Part shown: positions 27,634 to 35,629 of the stretch, one piece after another
Numbering within the stretch: position 1 is the first letter of the stretch
How the letters are laid out: the number at the start of each line of letters is the position of its first letter
DNA from: Streptomyces vinaceus
GTDB taxonomy: Bacteria; Actinomycetota; Actinomycetes; Streptomycetales; Streptomycetaceae
NCBI RefSeq assembly: GCF_008704935.1
Contig: NZ_CP023692.1
Location: 1,860,001 to 1,924,000 of the forward strand
Direction: 5' to 3'
Length of the DNA: 64,000 nt
Translations under genes and position numbers: made by a program
Notes under the pieces: generated by a model
The model's input: only the letters and a program-made list of their open reading frames with translations
Told to the model about the DNA's origin: nothing
Database searches by the model: none

Positions 27634-28053
27634 CTACTGCTCCTGTCCGAGCGGTCGGAGTTCGTACTTCGGATTGAAGAGGACCCGGCGGCCGTGGCTC
27701 ATCGCGATCCGCCCTGAGGCGATCATGCGCCGGCCCGGTTCGATTCCCACGATCGAGCGACGCCCGAGCCAGACCACGTCCAGTGCCGCCGAGCCGTCGA
27801 AGAGCTCCGCCTCCAGGGCGGGCACCCCGGCGCGCGGCCGGAGGGTGACGGTACGCAGGGTTCCCGTCACCTTGACTATCTGGCGGTCGTGGGAGTCGCA
27901 GATCCGCGTGCATCCCGCGGCTTCTGCGGCCTCCTGCAGCTCCGCCGAATGCAGCTCCTCCTGCGAGGTCGACAGCCGCTCTATCATCCTCCGGAACCGG
28001 CCCGCCGGCCTGACCGGCTTGACGGACTTCTCGGGACGCGGTTCAGCACTCAT
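27634..28053 (-). CDS. OB-fold nucleic acid-binding domain protein
   Basis: A 139-residue protein. After a basic N-terminal helix (RFRRMIERLSTSQEELHSAE), the rest matches the OB-fold of tRNA-anticodon/RecG-wedge type. The segments are QIVKVTGTLRTVTLRP, a turn, LEAELFDGSAALDVVWLGRR, then GRRMIASGRIAMSHGRRVLFNPKYEL. Such stand-alone OB proteins are conserved in actinobacteria next to DUF3159, but their ligand is unknown. The ATG at 28053 lies 24 bases downstream of the kdpE stop on the same strand, and the DUF3159 gene follows within 3 bases. Confidence 0.87.
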   Translation of the reverse strand: MSAEPRPEKSVKPVRPAGRFRRMIERLSTSQEELHSAELQEAAEAAGCTRICDSHDRQIVKVTGTLRTVTLRPRAGVPALEAELFDGSAALDVVWLGRRSIVGIEPGRRMIASGRIAMSHGRRVLFNPKYELRPLGQEQ

Positions 28054-28077
28054 ACAGGAAGCGTACCGGCGCCCCCG

Positions 28078-28764
28078 CTACCTCTCGAAGCGGTATCCCA
28101 TGCCCGGTTCCGTGATGAAGTGCCGCGGATGCGAGGGGTCCGCCTCCAGCTTGCGCCGCAGCTGGGCCATGTAGACCCGCAGGTAGTTGGTCTCGGTGCC
28201 GTACGAGGGCCCCCAGACCTCCTGGAGGAGCTGCTTCTGGCTCACCAGCTTGCCCCCGTTGCGGACCAGTACCTCCAGCAGGTGCCATTCGGTGGGCGTC
28301 AGCCGTACGTCGCGCCCCTCGCGCACGGCCTTCTTGGCGGCCAGGTCCACGGTGAAGCCGTCGGTCTCCACGATCACCTCGTCCTCGCCGGAGGCCGCTC
28401 CCGGCTCGGCCCGGCGGACGGCCGCGCGCAGCCGGGCGAGCAGCTCGTCCATGCCGAAGGGCTTGGTGACGTAGTCGTCGGCCCCGGCGTCCAGGGCCTC
28501 GACCTTCTCGTCGGAGCTGTGCCGGGCCGAGAGGACCAGGATCGGCACCCGGGTCCAGCCGCGCAGCCCCTTGATCACCTCGACGCCGTCCATGTCGGGC
28601 AGGCCCAGGTCGAGGACGACCACGTCGGGGTGGCGGGCGGCCGCGAGCTCCAGGGCCTGGGCCCCGTCCGCCGCGGCGTCGACCTCGTACTTGCGCGCCT
28701 TCAGGTTGATCACGAGGGCTCGGACGATCTGCGGCTCGTCGTCCACCACGAGCACCCGGGTCAT
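28078..28764 (-). CDS. kdpE: KdpE-type OmpR-family response regulator
   Basis: A 228-residue response regulator. The receiver domain has acidic D8-D9, phospho-acceptor D52 (VVVLDLGLPDMDG) and the conserved K101 (DDYVTKPFG). The OmpR/PhoB winged-helix DNA-binding domain covers about 130-228 (LTPTEWHLLEVLVRNGGKLV, NYLRVYMAQLRRKLE, EPGMGYRF). The LLEVLVRN and YGTETNYLRVYMAQLRRKLE blocks are typical of KdpE. Its ATG overlaps the kdpD stop by 4 nt, so sensor and regulator are coupled. KdpE normally activates kdpFABC under low K+ or osmotic stress. The pump genes are not in this window, so the target is elsewhere on the genome or includes neighbouring K+ genes. Confidence 0.93.
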   Translation of the reverse strand: MTRVLVVDDEPQIVRALVINLKARKYEVDAAADGAQALELAAARHPDVVVLDLGLPDMDGVEVIKGLRGWTRVPILVLSARHSSDEKVEALDAGADDYVTKPFGMDELLARLRAAVRRAEPGAASGEDEVIVETDGFTVDLAAKKAVREGRDVRLTPTEWHLLEVLVRNGGKLVSQKQLLQEVWGPSYGTETNYLRVYMAQLRRKLEADPSHPRHFITEPGMGYRFER

Positions 28765-31385
28765 TGAGGTCCTGCTTTCTGTCGTACGGGGTCGGGATCG
28801 TTGAGGTCGGAGGCTTCGGATGCGCCGGAGGTGCCGGAGGCCGCGCCACCGCCGCCCGGCGCGGCGCGCTCGGGTCCACTGTCGCGCGTCGCGGCGCGCA
28901 GCGTCAGCACCATGGTCAGTCCGCCGCCGGGAGTGTCCTCGGCCGCGAGGGTGCCGTCCATGGCCTCGGCGAAACCGCGGGCCACCGCGAGGCCGAGGCC
29001 CACCCCGGCGCCGCGCGGGGCGTCCCCGTGCCGCTGGAAGGGGGCGAAGATGCGGTCCTTGGCCTCGTCGGGCACCCCGGGCCCGCGGTCCACGACGCGT
29101 ACCTCGACCCGGTCGCCCAGGTGGCTCGCCCGGACCAGTACCCGCTCGTCGGGCGGGCTGTACTTGACGGCGTTCTCCACGACGTTGGCCACGCTGCGCT
29201 CCAGCAGCCCGGGGTCCACGGCCACCATCGGCAGCGTCTCCGGGACGTCCAGGACCACGCTGTCCTCCGGTACGCCGCCCAGCGCCATCGGGACCACCTC
29301 GTCGAGGTCGATCTCCCGGATCAGCGGGGTCACGGTGCCGGTCTGCAGCCGGGACATGTCGAGGAGGTTGCCCACCAGGTGGTCGAGCCGGTCGGCGCCG
29401 TCCTCGATGCCTTCGAGGAGTTCGGCCCGGTCCTCCTCGGACCAGTCCACGTCGTCGGAGCGCAGGGAGGACACGGAGGCCTTGATGGAGGCCAGCGGCG
29501 TACGCAGGTCATGGCTGACGGCGGCCAGCAGCGCGGTGCGGATCCGGTTGCCCTCTGCCAGCCGGCGGGCCTCCTCGGCCTCCCCGACCAGCCGCTGCCG
29601 GTCCAGGACCACGGCGGCCTGGGCGGCGAAGGCGCCGAGCACGCGCCGGTCCTCGGCGGGCAGCACCCGGCCGGACAGGGCCAGCGCCATGTGGTCCCCG
29701 ATGGGCATGTCCACATCGGCGTCCTCGGGGCGGCCGACCGGGTGCGGGCCGACGCTGCCGGCCGGCTTCCAGGGCTCGACGTCGCTCGTACGTTCCAGCA
29801 GGGCCACGGACTCCATGGCGAAGGTCTCGCGCACCCGCTCCAGCAGCGCGTCCAGCGTGGTCTCGCCGCGGAGCACGCTGCCGGCCAGGAAGGAGAGGAT
29901 CTCCGACTCGGCGCGCAGCCGGGCGGCCTGGTGGGTGCGCCGGGCCGCCAGGTCCACCACCGAGGCCACCGAGACCGCCACCCCGAAGAAGACGGCGATG
30001 GCCACGATGTTCTTCGGGTCCGAGATGGTGAACCGGTGGACGGGCGGGGCGAAGAAGTAGTTCAGCAGCAGCGAGCCGAAGGCGGCCGAGGCCAGCGCCG
30101 GCCAGAGCCCGCCCAGCAGGGCGGCGGCCACGGTCAGCGCGAGGAACAGCAGCATCTCGTTGGCGAGGCCCGGATCGGCGTTGACGTGCGTGAGCAGGAC
30201 GGCCAGCAGGGCGGGGAAGACGATCCCCACGATCCAGCCGGCGATGATCCGGGGCCGGCCGAGCCGGGCCGCGGAGCGGACCACGGGCAGGCCGCGGCCC
30301 CGGGCGACCTCCTCGTGCGTGACGATGTGCACGTCGAGGTCCGGCCCCGAGTCGCGGGCGACCGTGGCGCCGACGCCCGGGCCGAACACGTACTGCCAGG
30401 CCTTGCGGCGGCTGGAGCCGAGGACGATCTGGGTGGCGTTGACCCCGCGGGCGAATTCGAGCAGCGCCTCGGGGATGTCGTCGCCGATCACATGGTGGAA
30501 CGTTCCGCCAAGATCCTCGACCAGCGTCCGCTGGACCGCGAGCTCCTTGGGCGACGCCGAGGTCAGCCCGTCGCTGCGGGCGATGTAGACGGCGAGGATC
30601 TCGCTGCCCGAGCCCTTGGCGGCCATCCGGGAGGCACGGCGGATGAGGGTGCGGCCCTCGGGCCCGCCCGTCAGGCCGACGACGATCCGCTCACGGGCCT
30701 GCCAGGTGGAGCGGATGCCGTGTTCGCCCCGGTACTCCTGGAGGTACTCGTCGGCCCGGTCGGCCACCCACAGCAGCGCCAGCTCGCGCAGGGCGGTGAG
30801 GTTCCCGGGGCGGAAGTAGTTGGACAGGGCCGCGTCGACCTTGTCGGACTGGTAGATGTTCCCGTGCGCCATTCGCCGGCGCAGGGCCTGCGGGGACATG
30901 TCGACGAGTTCGATCTGGTCGGCCCGGCGCACCACCTCGTCCGGCACGGTCTCCCGCTGCCGTACACCGGTGATGGACTCCACCACGTCGCCGAGCGACT
31001 CCAGGTGCTGGATGTTCACGGTGGTCACCACGTCGATGCCCGCCCGCAGCAGCTCCTCCACGTCCTGCCACCGCTTGGCGTTGCGCGAACCGGGCACGTT
31101 GGTGTGGGCGAGCTCGTCCACGAGCGCGATCGCGGGCCGGCGCGCCAGTACGGCGTCCACGTCCATCTCGGTGAACTCGGCGCCCCGGTAGGAGAGGTGC
31201 CTGCGCGGGACCTGTTCGAGCCCGTGCAGCATGACCTCGGTACGCGGCCGCCCATGGTGCTCGACGAAGCCGACGACGCAGTCGGCGCCCCGCTCCACCC
31301 GGCGGTGGGCCTCGGACAGCATCGCGTACGTCTTGCCCACACCGGGTGCCGCGCCGAGATAGATCCGTAGCGTGCCGCGTCCCAT
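28761..31385 (-). CDS. kdpD: KdpD-type potassium/turgor sensor histidine kinase
   Basis: An 874-residue sensor kinase with the complete KdpD layout. The N-terminal KdpD domain has Walker A GAAPGVGKT at 11-19. It is followed by a universal-stress-type domain, a DUF4118 membrane block of four closely spaced spans (including ILLFLALTVAAAL-like segments near residue 420), a GAF-like domain, HisKA with SHDLRTPL, and HATPase with ENAVKYSPPDE and GVGLGLAVARGFAEAMDG. ATG 31385 starts directly at MGRGTLRIYLGAAPGVGKTY; longer in-frame extensions are Arg/Pro-rich and not family-like. KdpD senses K+ limitation; in firmicutes its stress-protein-like domain can bind c-di-AMP. It heads a probable kdpDE-OB-DUF3159 operon. 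Confidence 0.93.
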   Translation of the reverse strand: MGRGTLRIYLGAAPGVGKTYAMLSEAHRRVERGADCVVGFVEHHGRPRTEVMLHGLEQVPRRHLSYRGAEFTEMDVDAVLARRPAIALVDELAHTNVPGSRNAKRWQDVEELLRAGIDVVTTVNIQHLESLGDVVESITGVRQRETVPDEVVRRADQIELVDMSPQALRRRMAHGNIYQSDKVDAALSNYFRPGNLTALRELALLWVADRADEYLQEYRGEHGIRSTWQARERIVVGLTGGPEGRTLIRRASRMAAKGSGSEILAVYIARSDGLTSASPKELAVQRTLVEDLGGTFHHVIGDDIPEALLEFARGVNATQIVLGSSRRKAWQYVFGPGVGATVARDSGPDLDVHIVTHEEVARGRGLPVVRSAARLGRPRIIAGWIVGIVFPALLAVLLTHVNADPGLANEMLLFLALTVAAALLGGLWPALASAAFGSLLLNYFFAPPVHRFTISDPKNIVAIAVFFGVAVSVASVVDLAARRTHQAARLRAESEILSFLAGSVLRGETTLDALLERVRETFAMESVALLERTSDVEPWKPAGSVGPHPVGRPEDADVDMPIGDHMALALSGRVLPAEDRRVLGAFAAQAAVVLDRQRLVGEAEEARRLAEGNRIRTALLAAVSHDLRTPLASIKASVSSLRSDDVDWSEEDRAELLEGIEDGADRLDHLVGNLLDMSRLQTGTVTPLIREIDLDEVVPMALGGVPEDSVVLDVPETLPMVAVDPGLLERSVANVVENAVKYSPPDERVLVRASHLGDRVEVRVVDRGPGVPDEAKDRIFAPFQRHGDAPRGAGVGLGLAVARGFAEAMDGTLAAEDTPGGGLTMVLTLRAATRDSGPERAAPGGGGAASGTSGASEASDLNDPDPVRQKAGPQ

Positions 31386-31514
31386 GCGCCCATTCTCCGG
31401 GACGTTTGCGCCGATCACGCACTTTCGGGGCCCGTACGCCCATCCCTGACGGATCCCTGACGCCGGGCCCGCGCCCCGCGGCCGCCCGAGCGGGCTACGG
31501 CAGCGCATACGACA

Positions 31515-31545
31515 GCGGGCCGTACCCCGAAGGAGTACGGCCCGC
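31515..31545 (-). terminator. Terminator after the dut-DUF3710 operon
   Basis: An 11-bp perfect stem (31515-31525 with 31535-31545) and a 9-nt loop lie 36 bases beyond the DUF3710 stop on its strand. It also sits upstream of kdpD, separating the two minus-strand units. Confidence 0.75.
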
Positions 31546-31581
31546 GGCCGGAACCGGCCGGTCGGCCGGGTCGGCGTCCGG

Positions 31582-32367
31582 TCAGCGGACCTCGGTGATC
31601 GTCGGGCCCTGCTCCAGCTGGCCCATGCCACCGGAGAAGCGCGAGCCCTCCTGGTCCTCGGTTTGCACGCCGTCCGGCACCATCTGGGCGTCGTTCGGCA
31701 GCTTCAGCACGATCGGGTCGCGCGGAGCCATCGGGCCGTCGCCGCGCACGATGACGGTCTCGCGGAAGATCTGCTCCAGCACGCCCGCCGACTCGGGGCG
31801 CACGGCGCCCTGGCCGGAGATGACGCCGCGCAGGAACCAGCGCGGGCCGTCGACGCCGACGAAGCGGACCAGCTGGGCGCCGGTCTGGCCGTCGGGCATC
31901 GGTACGGGCACCTGGGCGCGCAGCTCCCAGCCCAGCGGACCCTCGACCTCGTCGATGATGCCGCCCTGCTGGGTGATGCCCGTGGCGATCTCCTCGCGGA
32001 CCTCGCCCCAGATGCCTTCCTTCTTGGGCGCCGCGAAGGCCTGCAGCTGTACGGCGCTGTCGCCGAGGACGACCGTCGCGGCGACGATCGCGTCACCGGC
32101 GACCTCGACGCGCAGCTCCATGCCCTCGACACCCGGTACGAGAATGCCGCCCAGGTCGACGCGACCCTCCTCGGGTGCGCCGGGCACCTCGGAGACGTCC
32201 CACGGGCCGTCGGGCCGCGGGGCCGGCGGCAGGTTCACCCTGCGGGGCGCGGACTCGGTGCCGAGCTCCTCGCCGCCGTCCTGCTCATCGCCGGCCACGC
32301 CGTCCACGACCTGCTCGGCCGCGCCGCCGTCCTTGGCGGAGTCGTTCTTCTTGCGACGTCCGAACAC
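31582..32367 (-). CDS. DUF3710 domain protein
   Basis: A 261-residue actinobacterial protein of the DUF3710 family. It starts at GTG 32367 with FGRRKKNDSAK, 8 bases after a strong GGAAGGA; the longer in-frame reading would run into dut. The first 70 residues are acidic and low in complexity. The conserved domain begins NLPPAPRPDGPWDVSEV and includes VDLGGILVPGVEGMELRVE, EEIATGITQQGG and GPRWFLRGVISGQGA, ending with a Pro/Asp-rich tail. The function is unknown. It lies 1 base downstream of dut, an arrangement conserved across actinobacteria. Confidence 0.9.
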   Translation of the reverse strand: MFGRRKKNDSAKDGGAAEQVVDGVAGDEQDGGEELGTESAPRRVNLPPAPRPDGPWDVSEVPGAPEEGRVDLGGILVPGVEGMELRVEVAGDAIVAATVVLGDSAVQLQAFAAPKKEGIWGEVREEIATGITQQGGIIDEVEGPLGWELRAQVPVPMPDGQTGAQLVRFVGVDGPRWFLRGVISGQGAVRPESAGVLEQIFRETVIVRGDGPMAPRDPIVLKLPNDAQMVPDGVQTEDQEGSRFSGGMGQLEQGPTITEVR

Positions 32368-32368
32368 G

Positions 32369-32905
32369 TCACTGTCCTTCCCGGTCGGGTACGACCGAAG
32401 CGTAGCCATTCCCACCCTGCTGACCAGCGCCGGATCCGGCCACGGCCGCATGACCGCCGGTGGAGCCGAAACCCCCCTCGGCCCGCGCCGAGCCGGGAAG
32501 TTCCGCCACCTCGTGGAAGCGCACCTTCTCGACCCTCTGGACAACCAGCTGGGCAATGCGGTCGAAGCGCTCGAACCGGACGCTCTCGCGCGGGTCGAGA
32601 TTGACCACGATCACCTTGATCTCCCCACGGTACCCGGCATCCACCGTCCCCGGGGCATTCACGAGCGCGAGCCCGCAGCGGGCGGCCAGGCCCGAGCGCG
32701 GGTGCACGAACGCCGCGTACCCGTCGGGCAGGGCGATGGACACCCCCGTGGGCAGTACGGCGCGCTCGCCGGGCTCCAGCACGGCCGCCTCGGTGGTCAC
32801 CAGGTCGCAGCCGGCGTCACCGGGGTGGCCGTACGCGGGCAGGGGCACCTCGGGGTCGACCCGCTTGATCAGCACGTCGACGGGCGGGTGGTTGTTCTCA
32901 GACAT
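32369..32905 (-). CDS. dut: Deoxyuridine 5'-triphosphate nucleotidohydrolase (dUTPase)
   Basis: A 178-residue trimeric dUTPase that hydrolyses dUTP to dUMP and pyrophosphate, keeping uracil out of DNA and feeding dTMP synthesis. All five family motifs are visible: GDAGCDLV, PRSGLAARCGL, NAPGTVDAGYRGE with the catalytic Asp, RFDRIAQLVVQ, and the P-loop-like GGFGSTGGH that closes over the active site. The C-terminal 20 residues are a Gly-rich tail. ATG 32905 overlaps the thioesterase stop by 1 base (TGATG), and the stop sits 1 base before DUF3710. It is probably expressed as a three-gene operon. Confidence 0.96.
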   Translation of the reverse strand: MSENNHPPVDVLIKRVDPEVPLPAYGHPGDAGCDLVTTEAAVLEPGERAVLPTGVSIALPDGYAAFVHPRSGLAARCGLALVNAPGTVDAGYRGEIKVIVVNLDPRESVRFERFDRIAQLVVQRVEKVRFHEVAELPGSARAEGGFGSTGGHAAVAGSGAGQQGGNGYASVVPDREGQ

Positions 32906-33489
32906 CAGGGGTTCACCTCGAAGGCGCGTGCGCGCCTGACCTGGTCCGGGTCGGACATCGCCGCCCGGATCTCCTCGGGCCGACCGTTGTCGATGAAGTG
33001 GTCGACCTTCACCTCGATGAAGAGCGCGTCCGCGCGCACGGCGACCGGGCCGTCGGGCCCGCCTATGCGGCCGACCGCGGTGGAGTAGATCTTGCGCCCG
33101 GCGACGGCGGTCACCTCGGCCTCCAGGTACAGCACGGTGCCCACCGGCACCGGCCGCACGAAGTCGGTCTCCAGCCGTCCGGTCACCGCGATGACGCGCA
33201 GCAGCCAGTTCAGGGAGCCCAGCGTCTCGTCGAGCGCGGTGGCGAGCACGCCGCCGTGGGCGAGACCGGGGGCACCCTGGTGCGCGGGCTTAACGGTGAA
33301 CTCGGCGCTGACGCGGACGCCCTCCCCGGCGCGGGCCTCCAGGTGGAGTCCGTGGGGCTGGCCCTCGCCGCAGCCGAAGCAGTGCCCGTAGTGGGCACCG
33401 AGCAGCTCGCCGGGTGCCGGGGCGTCGGGGTGCCGGACCGGTGCGGCGGCATCGTCCGGGGGCGTCAACGCTGTGTTTCGTCCACTCAC
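32905..33489 (-). CDS. PaaI-type hotdog-fold acyl-CoA thioesterase
   Basis: A 194-residue protein. After an N-terminal segment with HYGHCFGCGEGQPHGLHL (a CxxC pair common in this subgroup), the hotdog fold shows VKPAHQGAPGLAHGGVLATALDE. Its HGGxxAxxxDE motif is characteristic of PaaI/YigI thioesterases. The later strands VGTVLYLEAEVTAVAGRKIY and VAVRADALFIEVKV complete the fold. GTG 33489 is the chosen start. The substrate cannot be told; the family hydrolyses small acyl- or phenylacetyl-CoA esters. It is the first gene of the thioesterase-dut-DUF3710 unit and is divergent from DUF3093 across 58 bases. Confidence 0.85.
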   Translation of the reverse strand: MSGRNTALTPPDDAAAPVRHPDAPAPGELLGAHYGHCFGCGEGQPHGLHLEARAGEGVRVSAEFTVKPAHQGAPGLAHGGVLATALDETLGSLNWLLRVIAVTGRLETDFVRPVPVGTVLYLEAEVTAVAGRKIYSTAVGRIGGPDGPVAVRADALFIEVKVDHFIDNGRPEEIRAAMSDPDQVRRARAFEVNP

Positions 33490-33547
33490 AGGCGCAGACC
33501 TTACCCGCGCCGCTACCCACCGGTCGCCCCGTGGCAGGCTAGGCGCT

Positions 33548-34003
33548 ATGCAGCTCTCCCCCGCGTACCACGACGAACGTCTGACCGCCCCCCGCTCCTG
33601 GTGGGCCATCGCCGTACTCATCGGCCTGGCGTGCGCGCTGATGCTGCTGCCGCTGGGCACGCTGCCGCTGCTGGCCGGGCTGGTCGGGGGCACCGCGCTG
33701 GCCGGGATGCTGGTCAGTTCGTACGGCTCCGCGCGCGTGCGCGTGGTGAACGGTGCGCTGGCGGCCGGTGAGGCGCGGATCCCGGTGGCGGCGCTGGGCG
33801 AGCCCGAGGTGCTGGACGCGGAGGAGGCGCGCGCCTGGCGCACGTACAAGGCGGACACCCGCGCGTTCATGCTGCTGCGCAGCTACGTCCCGACGGCGGT
33901 GCGCATCCCGATCACCGACCCCGAGGACCCGACCCCGTACGCGTACGTCTCCACGCGCGAGCCGCAGGCGCTGGTCAAGGCGATCCGCTCGGCCAAGGGC
34001 TGA
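33548..34003 (+). CDS. DUF3093 family membrane protein
   Basis: A 151-residue actinobacterial protein of the DUF3093 family. Two adjacent membrane spans (about residues 18-55, WWAIAVLIGLACALMLLPLG and LLAGLVGGTALAGMLVS) precede a cytoplasmic beta-rich domain. That domain has RVRVVNGALAAGEARIPV and a C-terminal YVPTAVRIPITDPEDPTPY followed by VSTREPQALVKAI. Only the ATG at 33548 gives the expected N-terminus. It lies beside dut in many actinobacteria, and its function is unknown. It converges on the EcsC-like gene with a 12-base gap and no clear hairpin. Confidence 0.88.
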   Translation: MQLSPAYHDERLTAPRSWWAIAVLIGLACALMLLPLGTLPLLAGLVGGTALAGMLVSSYGSARVRVVNGALAAGEARIPVAALGEPEVLDAEEARAWRTYKADTRAFMLLRSYVPTAVRIPITDPEDPTPYAYVSTREPQALVKAIRSAKG

Positions 34004-34015
34004 TCCGGGCGGGCG

Positions 34016-34936
34016 TCAGGCCGGGGGCCACTCCCCGTCGGAGCCTTCGAGCGCCGCCCTGGTGGCCTCGGGAAGGGGCTGGGAGGGCTGCTCAAGGGGC
34101 GGGAGCTGCGGGAGCGAGTCCCACGCCACGGCCCGGCTCCGCAGGTCGGCACGGACCTTCTCGGCGAGTTTGCGGGTGTCGCGGTGGTTCATGACCGCGC
34201 CGACGGTGGCGCCCACCATGAAGGGCAGCAGGTTCGGCAGGTTGCGGAACGTCCGCTTCATGATCTGTTGGCGCAGTTCGCGCTTCATCTGACCGCCGAG
34301 CGCGACGTTCAGCGTCGTGGGCTTGGTCAGGTCCACCCCGCGCTCCTCCGTCCACGCGGTCAGGTAGGCGAAGCTGCGGTCCTTGAGGTTCCCGGGCGGC
34401 CGCTGGCCGTAGACCTCGTGGAGCTCGGCGACGAGTTTGAGCTCGATGGCGGCGACCCCGGTGATCTCCGCGGCCAGTTCGGCGGGCATCGCGGGCGGCA
34501 CCGGCAGCATGGCCGCGGCTCCGATGCCCGCGCCGACCGTGGAGGTGCCGTACGCGGCGCCCGCGATCAGCTTGTCGGCAAGCTGATCGGGACCGAGGCC
34601 CGGGAACTGCGCGCGCAGGGTCGCGAGGTCCCGAACCGGAACGCGCGGTGCGTTCTCGATGACGCGGTCGGTGAGGTGCAGGACGGCGGCCCTGGCATGT
34701 TCGCCGCCCTTGCGCACACCACTCTTGACGGCTTGCAGCCGACGAGCCCCGGACCGGCGCCGGGCTCCCTCGTCGGACTCTGCGGCCGAAGGCACCGCCG
34801 CGGCGGTGCCGGACGACACGGCGGGCACGCCCGAGGCTGCTGGGCCCGTTTCCGGGCCCGTGGCCACCTCTTGCGCTTCCGCCGGATCACCAGCTTTTCG
34901 GAAGCGGCGCTTCCGAAACGGTGTCGAGCCGGTCAC
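34016..34936 (-). CDS. EcsC-like hypothetical protein
   Basis: A 306-residue protein without a named function. The first 65 residues are basic then Ala/Glu-rich and probably disordered. The central helical region (VRDLATLRAQFPGLGPDQLA, DKLIAGAAYGTSTVGAGIGA) contains a hydrophobic Gly/Ala/Pro stretch near 145-160. Then come KLVAELHEVYGQRPP, the Gly/Ala-rich LLPFMVGATVGAVMNHRDTR and a helix RKLAEKVRADLRSRA. The GAAMLPVP and NHRDTRKLAEKVRA features resemble the EcsC family. GTG 34936 is a plausible start 12 bases after the DUF4193 stop, so it is probably the second gene of that operon. Confidence 0.72.
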   Translation of the reverse strand: MTGSTPFRKRRFRKAGDPAEAQEVATGPETGPAASGVPAVSSGTAAAVPSAAESDEGARRRSGARRLQAVKSGVRKGGEHARAAVLHLTDRVIENAPRVPVRDLATLRAQFPGLGPDQLADKLIAGAAYGTSTVGAGIGAAAMLPVPPAMPAELAAEITGVAAIELKLVAELHEVYGQRPPGNLKDRSFAYLTAWTEERGVDLTKPTTLNVALGGQMKRELRQQIMKRTFRNLPNLLPFMVGATVGAVMNHRDTRKLAEKVRADLRSRAVAWDSLPQLPPLEQPSQPLPEATRAALEGSDGEWPPA

Positions 34937-34948
34937 GGCCGACGCCTC

Positions 34949-35245
34949 TCAGTCGCAGTCGCGACAGATCGGCTGGCCGTTCTTCTCGCGTGCCAGCTGG
35001 CTGCGGTGGTGCACCAGGAAGCAGCTCATGCAGGTGAACTCATCGGCCTGCTTGGGCAGCACCCGAACGGCCAGTTCCTCGTTGGAGAGGTCCGCGCCGG
35101 GGAGCTCCATGCCCTCCGCCGCGTCGAAGTCGTCGACGTCGACGTTCGAAGACGACTTCTCGTTGCGCCGGGCCTTCAGCTCTTCAATGCTGTCGTTGTC
35201 GACGTCGTCGTCGGTCTTGCGTGGGGTGTCGTAGTCCGTTGCCAT
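34949..35245 (-). CDS. DUF4193 family zinc-ribbon-like protein
   Basis: A 98-residue, very acidic actinobacterial protein. It begins MATDYDTPRK, continues through an Asp/Glu-rich stretch (SNVDVDDFDAAEGMELPGAD), and ends in a probable zinc-binding C-terminus: FTCMSCFLVHHRSQLA, then PICRDCD (two CxxC pairs). This is the DUF4193 family, highly conserved and highly expressed in streptomycetes but functionally uncharacterised; an RNA-polymerase or ribosome association is sometimes suspected. The ATG at 35245 follows a purine-rich GGGGGAGAG site. A roughly 380-base upstream gap suggests its own promoter. Confidence 0.9.
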   Translation of the reverse strand: MATDYDTPRKTDDDVDNDSIEELKARRNEKSSSNVDVDDFDAAEGMELPGADLSNEELAVRVLPKQADEFTCMSCFLVHHRSQLAREKNGQPICRDCD

Positions 35246-35629
35246 TTTTCGCTCTCCCCCTCTGGGATTTAGCGGTGTCTCAGCGCACGTAACGCGCGAG
35301 AGGCCGGACTTGTGCCCGACCTGAGGCGGAGATTTTGCCTCACATCAAGGTCTGTTACTCAATCGACACCCAGCCGCACACCTGAAGGAGCGATTGGCTG
35401 GGATGACGACCGGGACCGTACACGGTCCGGGGGCCGTCTTGCACAAACGCCACCCCGTGTATTTCCCGCCGTTCGAGGGGCGGGAAACCCGGACTTCCCG
35501 GGCTTTCCGGCCCCCTCTGGGGTCACTGAACGCACATGACCCAACACTCGCCAATGTGATCGATCACACAGGCGCCCCCCTCACCGCCTCCTCGCAATTC
35601 AGCCAACAGCGAACAAGCGGCCAGGGGAC
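35246..35629. other. Intergenic region between cutS and DUF4193
   Basis: This 384-bp gap lies downstream of cutS and upstream of DUF4193, both on the minus strand. It holds two symmetric sites: an inverted repeat GGACCGT-AC-ACGGTCC at 35413-35428 and a perfect 14-bp palindrome at 35555-35568 listed separately. Imperfect GC-rich stems near 35478-35525 could end the cutS transcript. No convincing small gene was seen. Confidence 0.55.
35555..35568. promoter_or_regulatory. Perfect palindrome resembling a Crp-type operator
   Basis: TGTGATCGATCACA is its own reverse complement. Its core fits GTG-N6-CAC, the half-site pattern reported for Streptomyces Crp. It lies 62 bases after the cutS stop and 310 bases before the DUF4193 start, which is far for a simple promoter site. 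The symmetry is certain; binding by Crp is inferred. Confidence 0.4.

Noticed and set aside
28764..31370. 868-codon plus-strand frame opposite kdpD
   Set aside because: An antisense shadow with no motif; kdpD on the minus strand has complete domain architecture.
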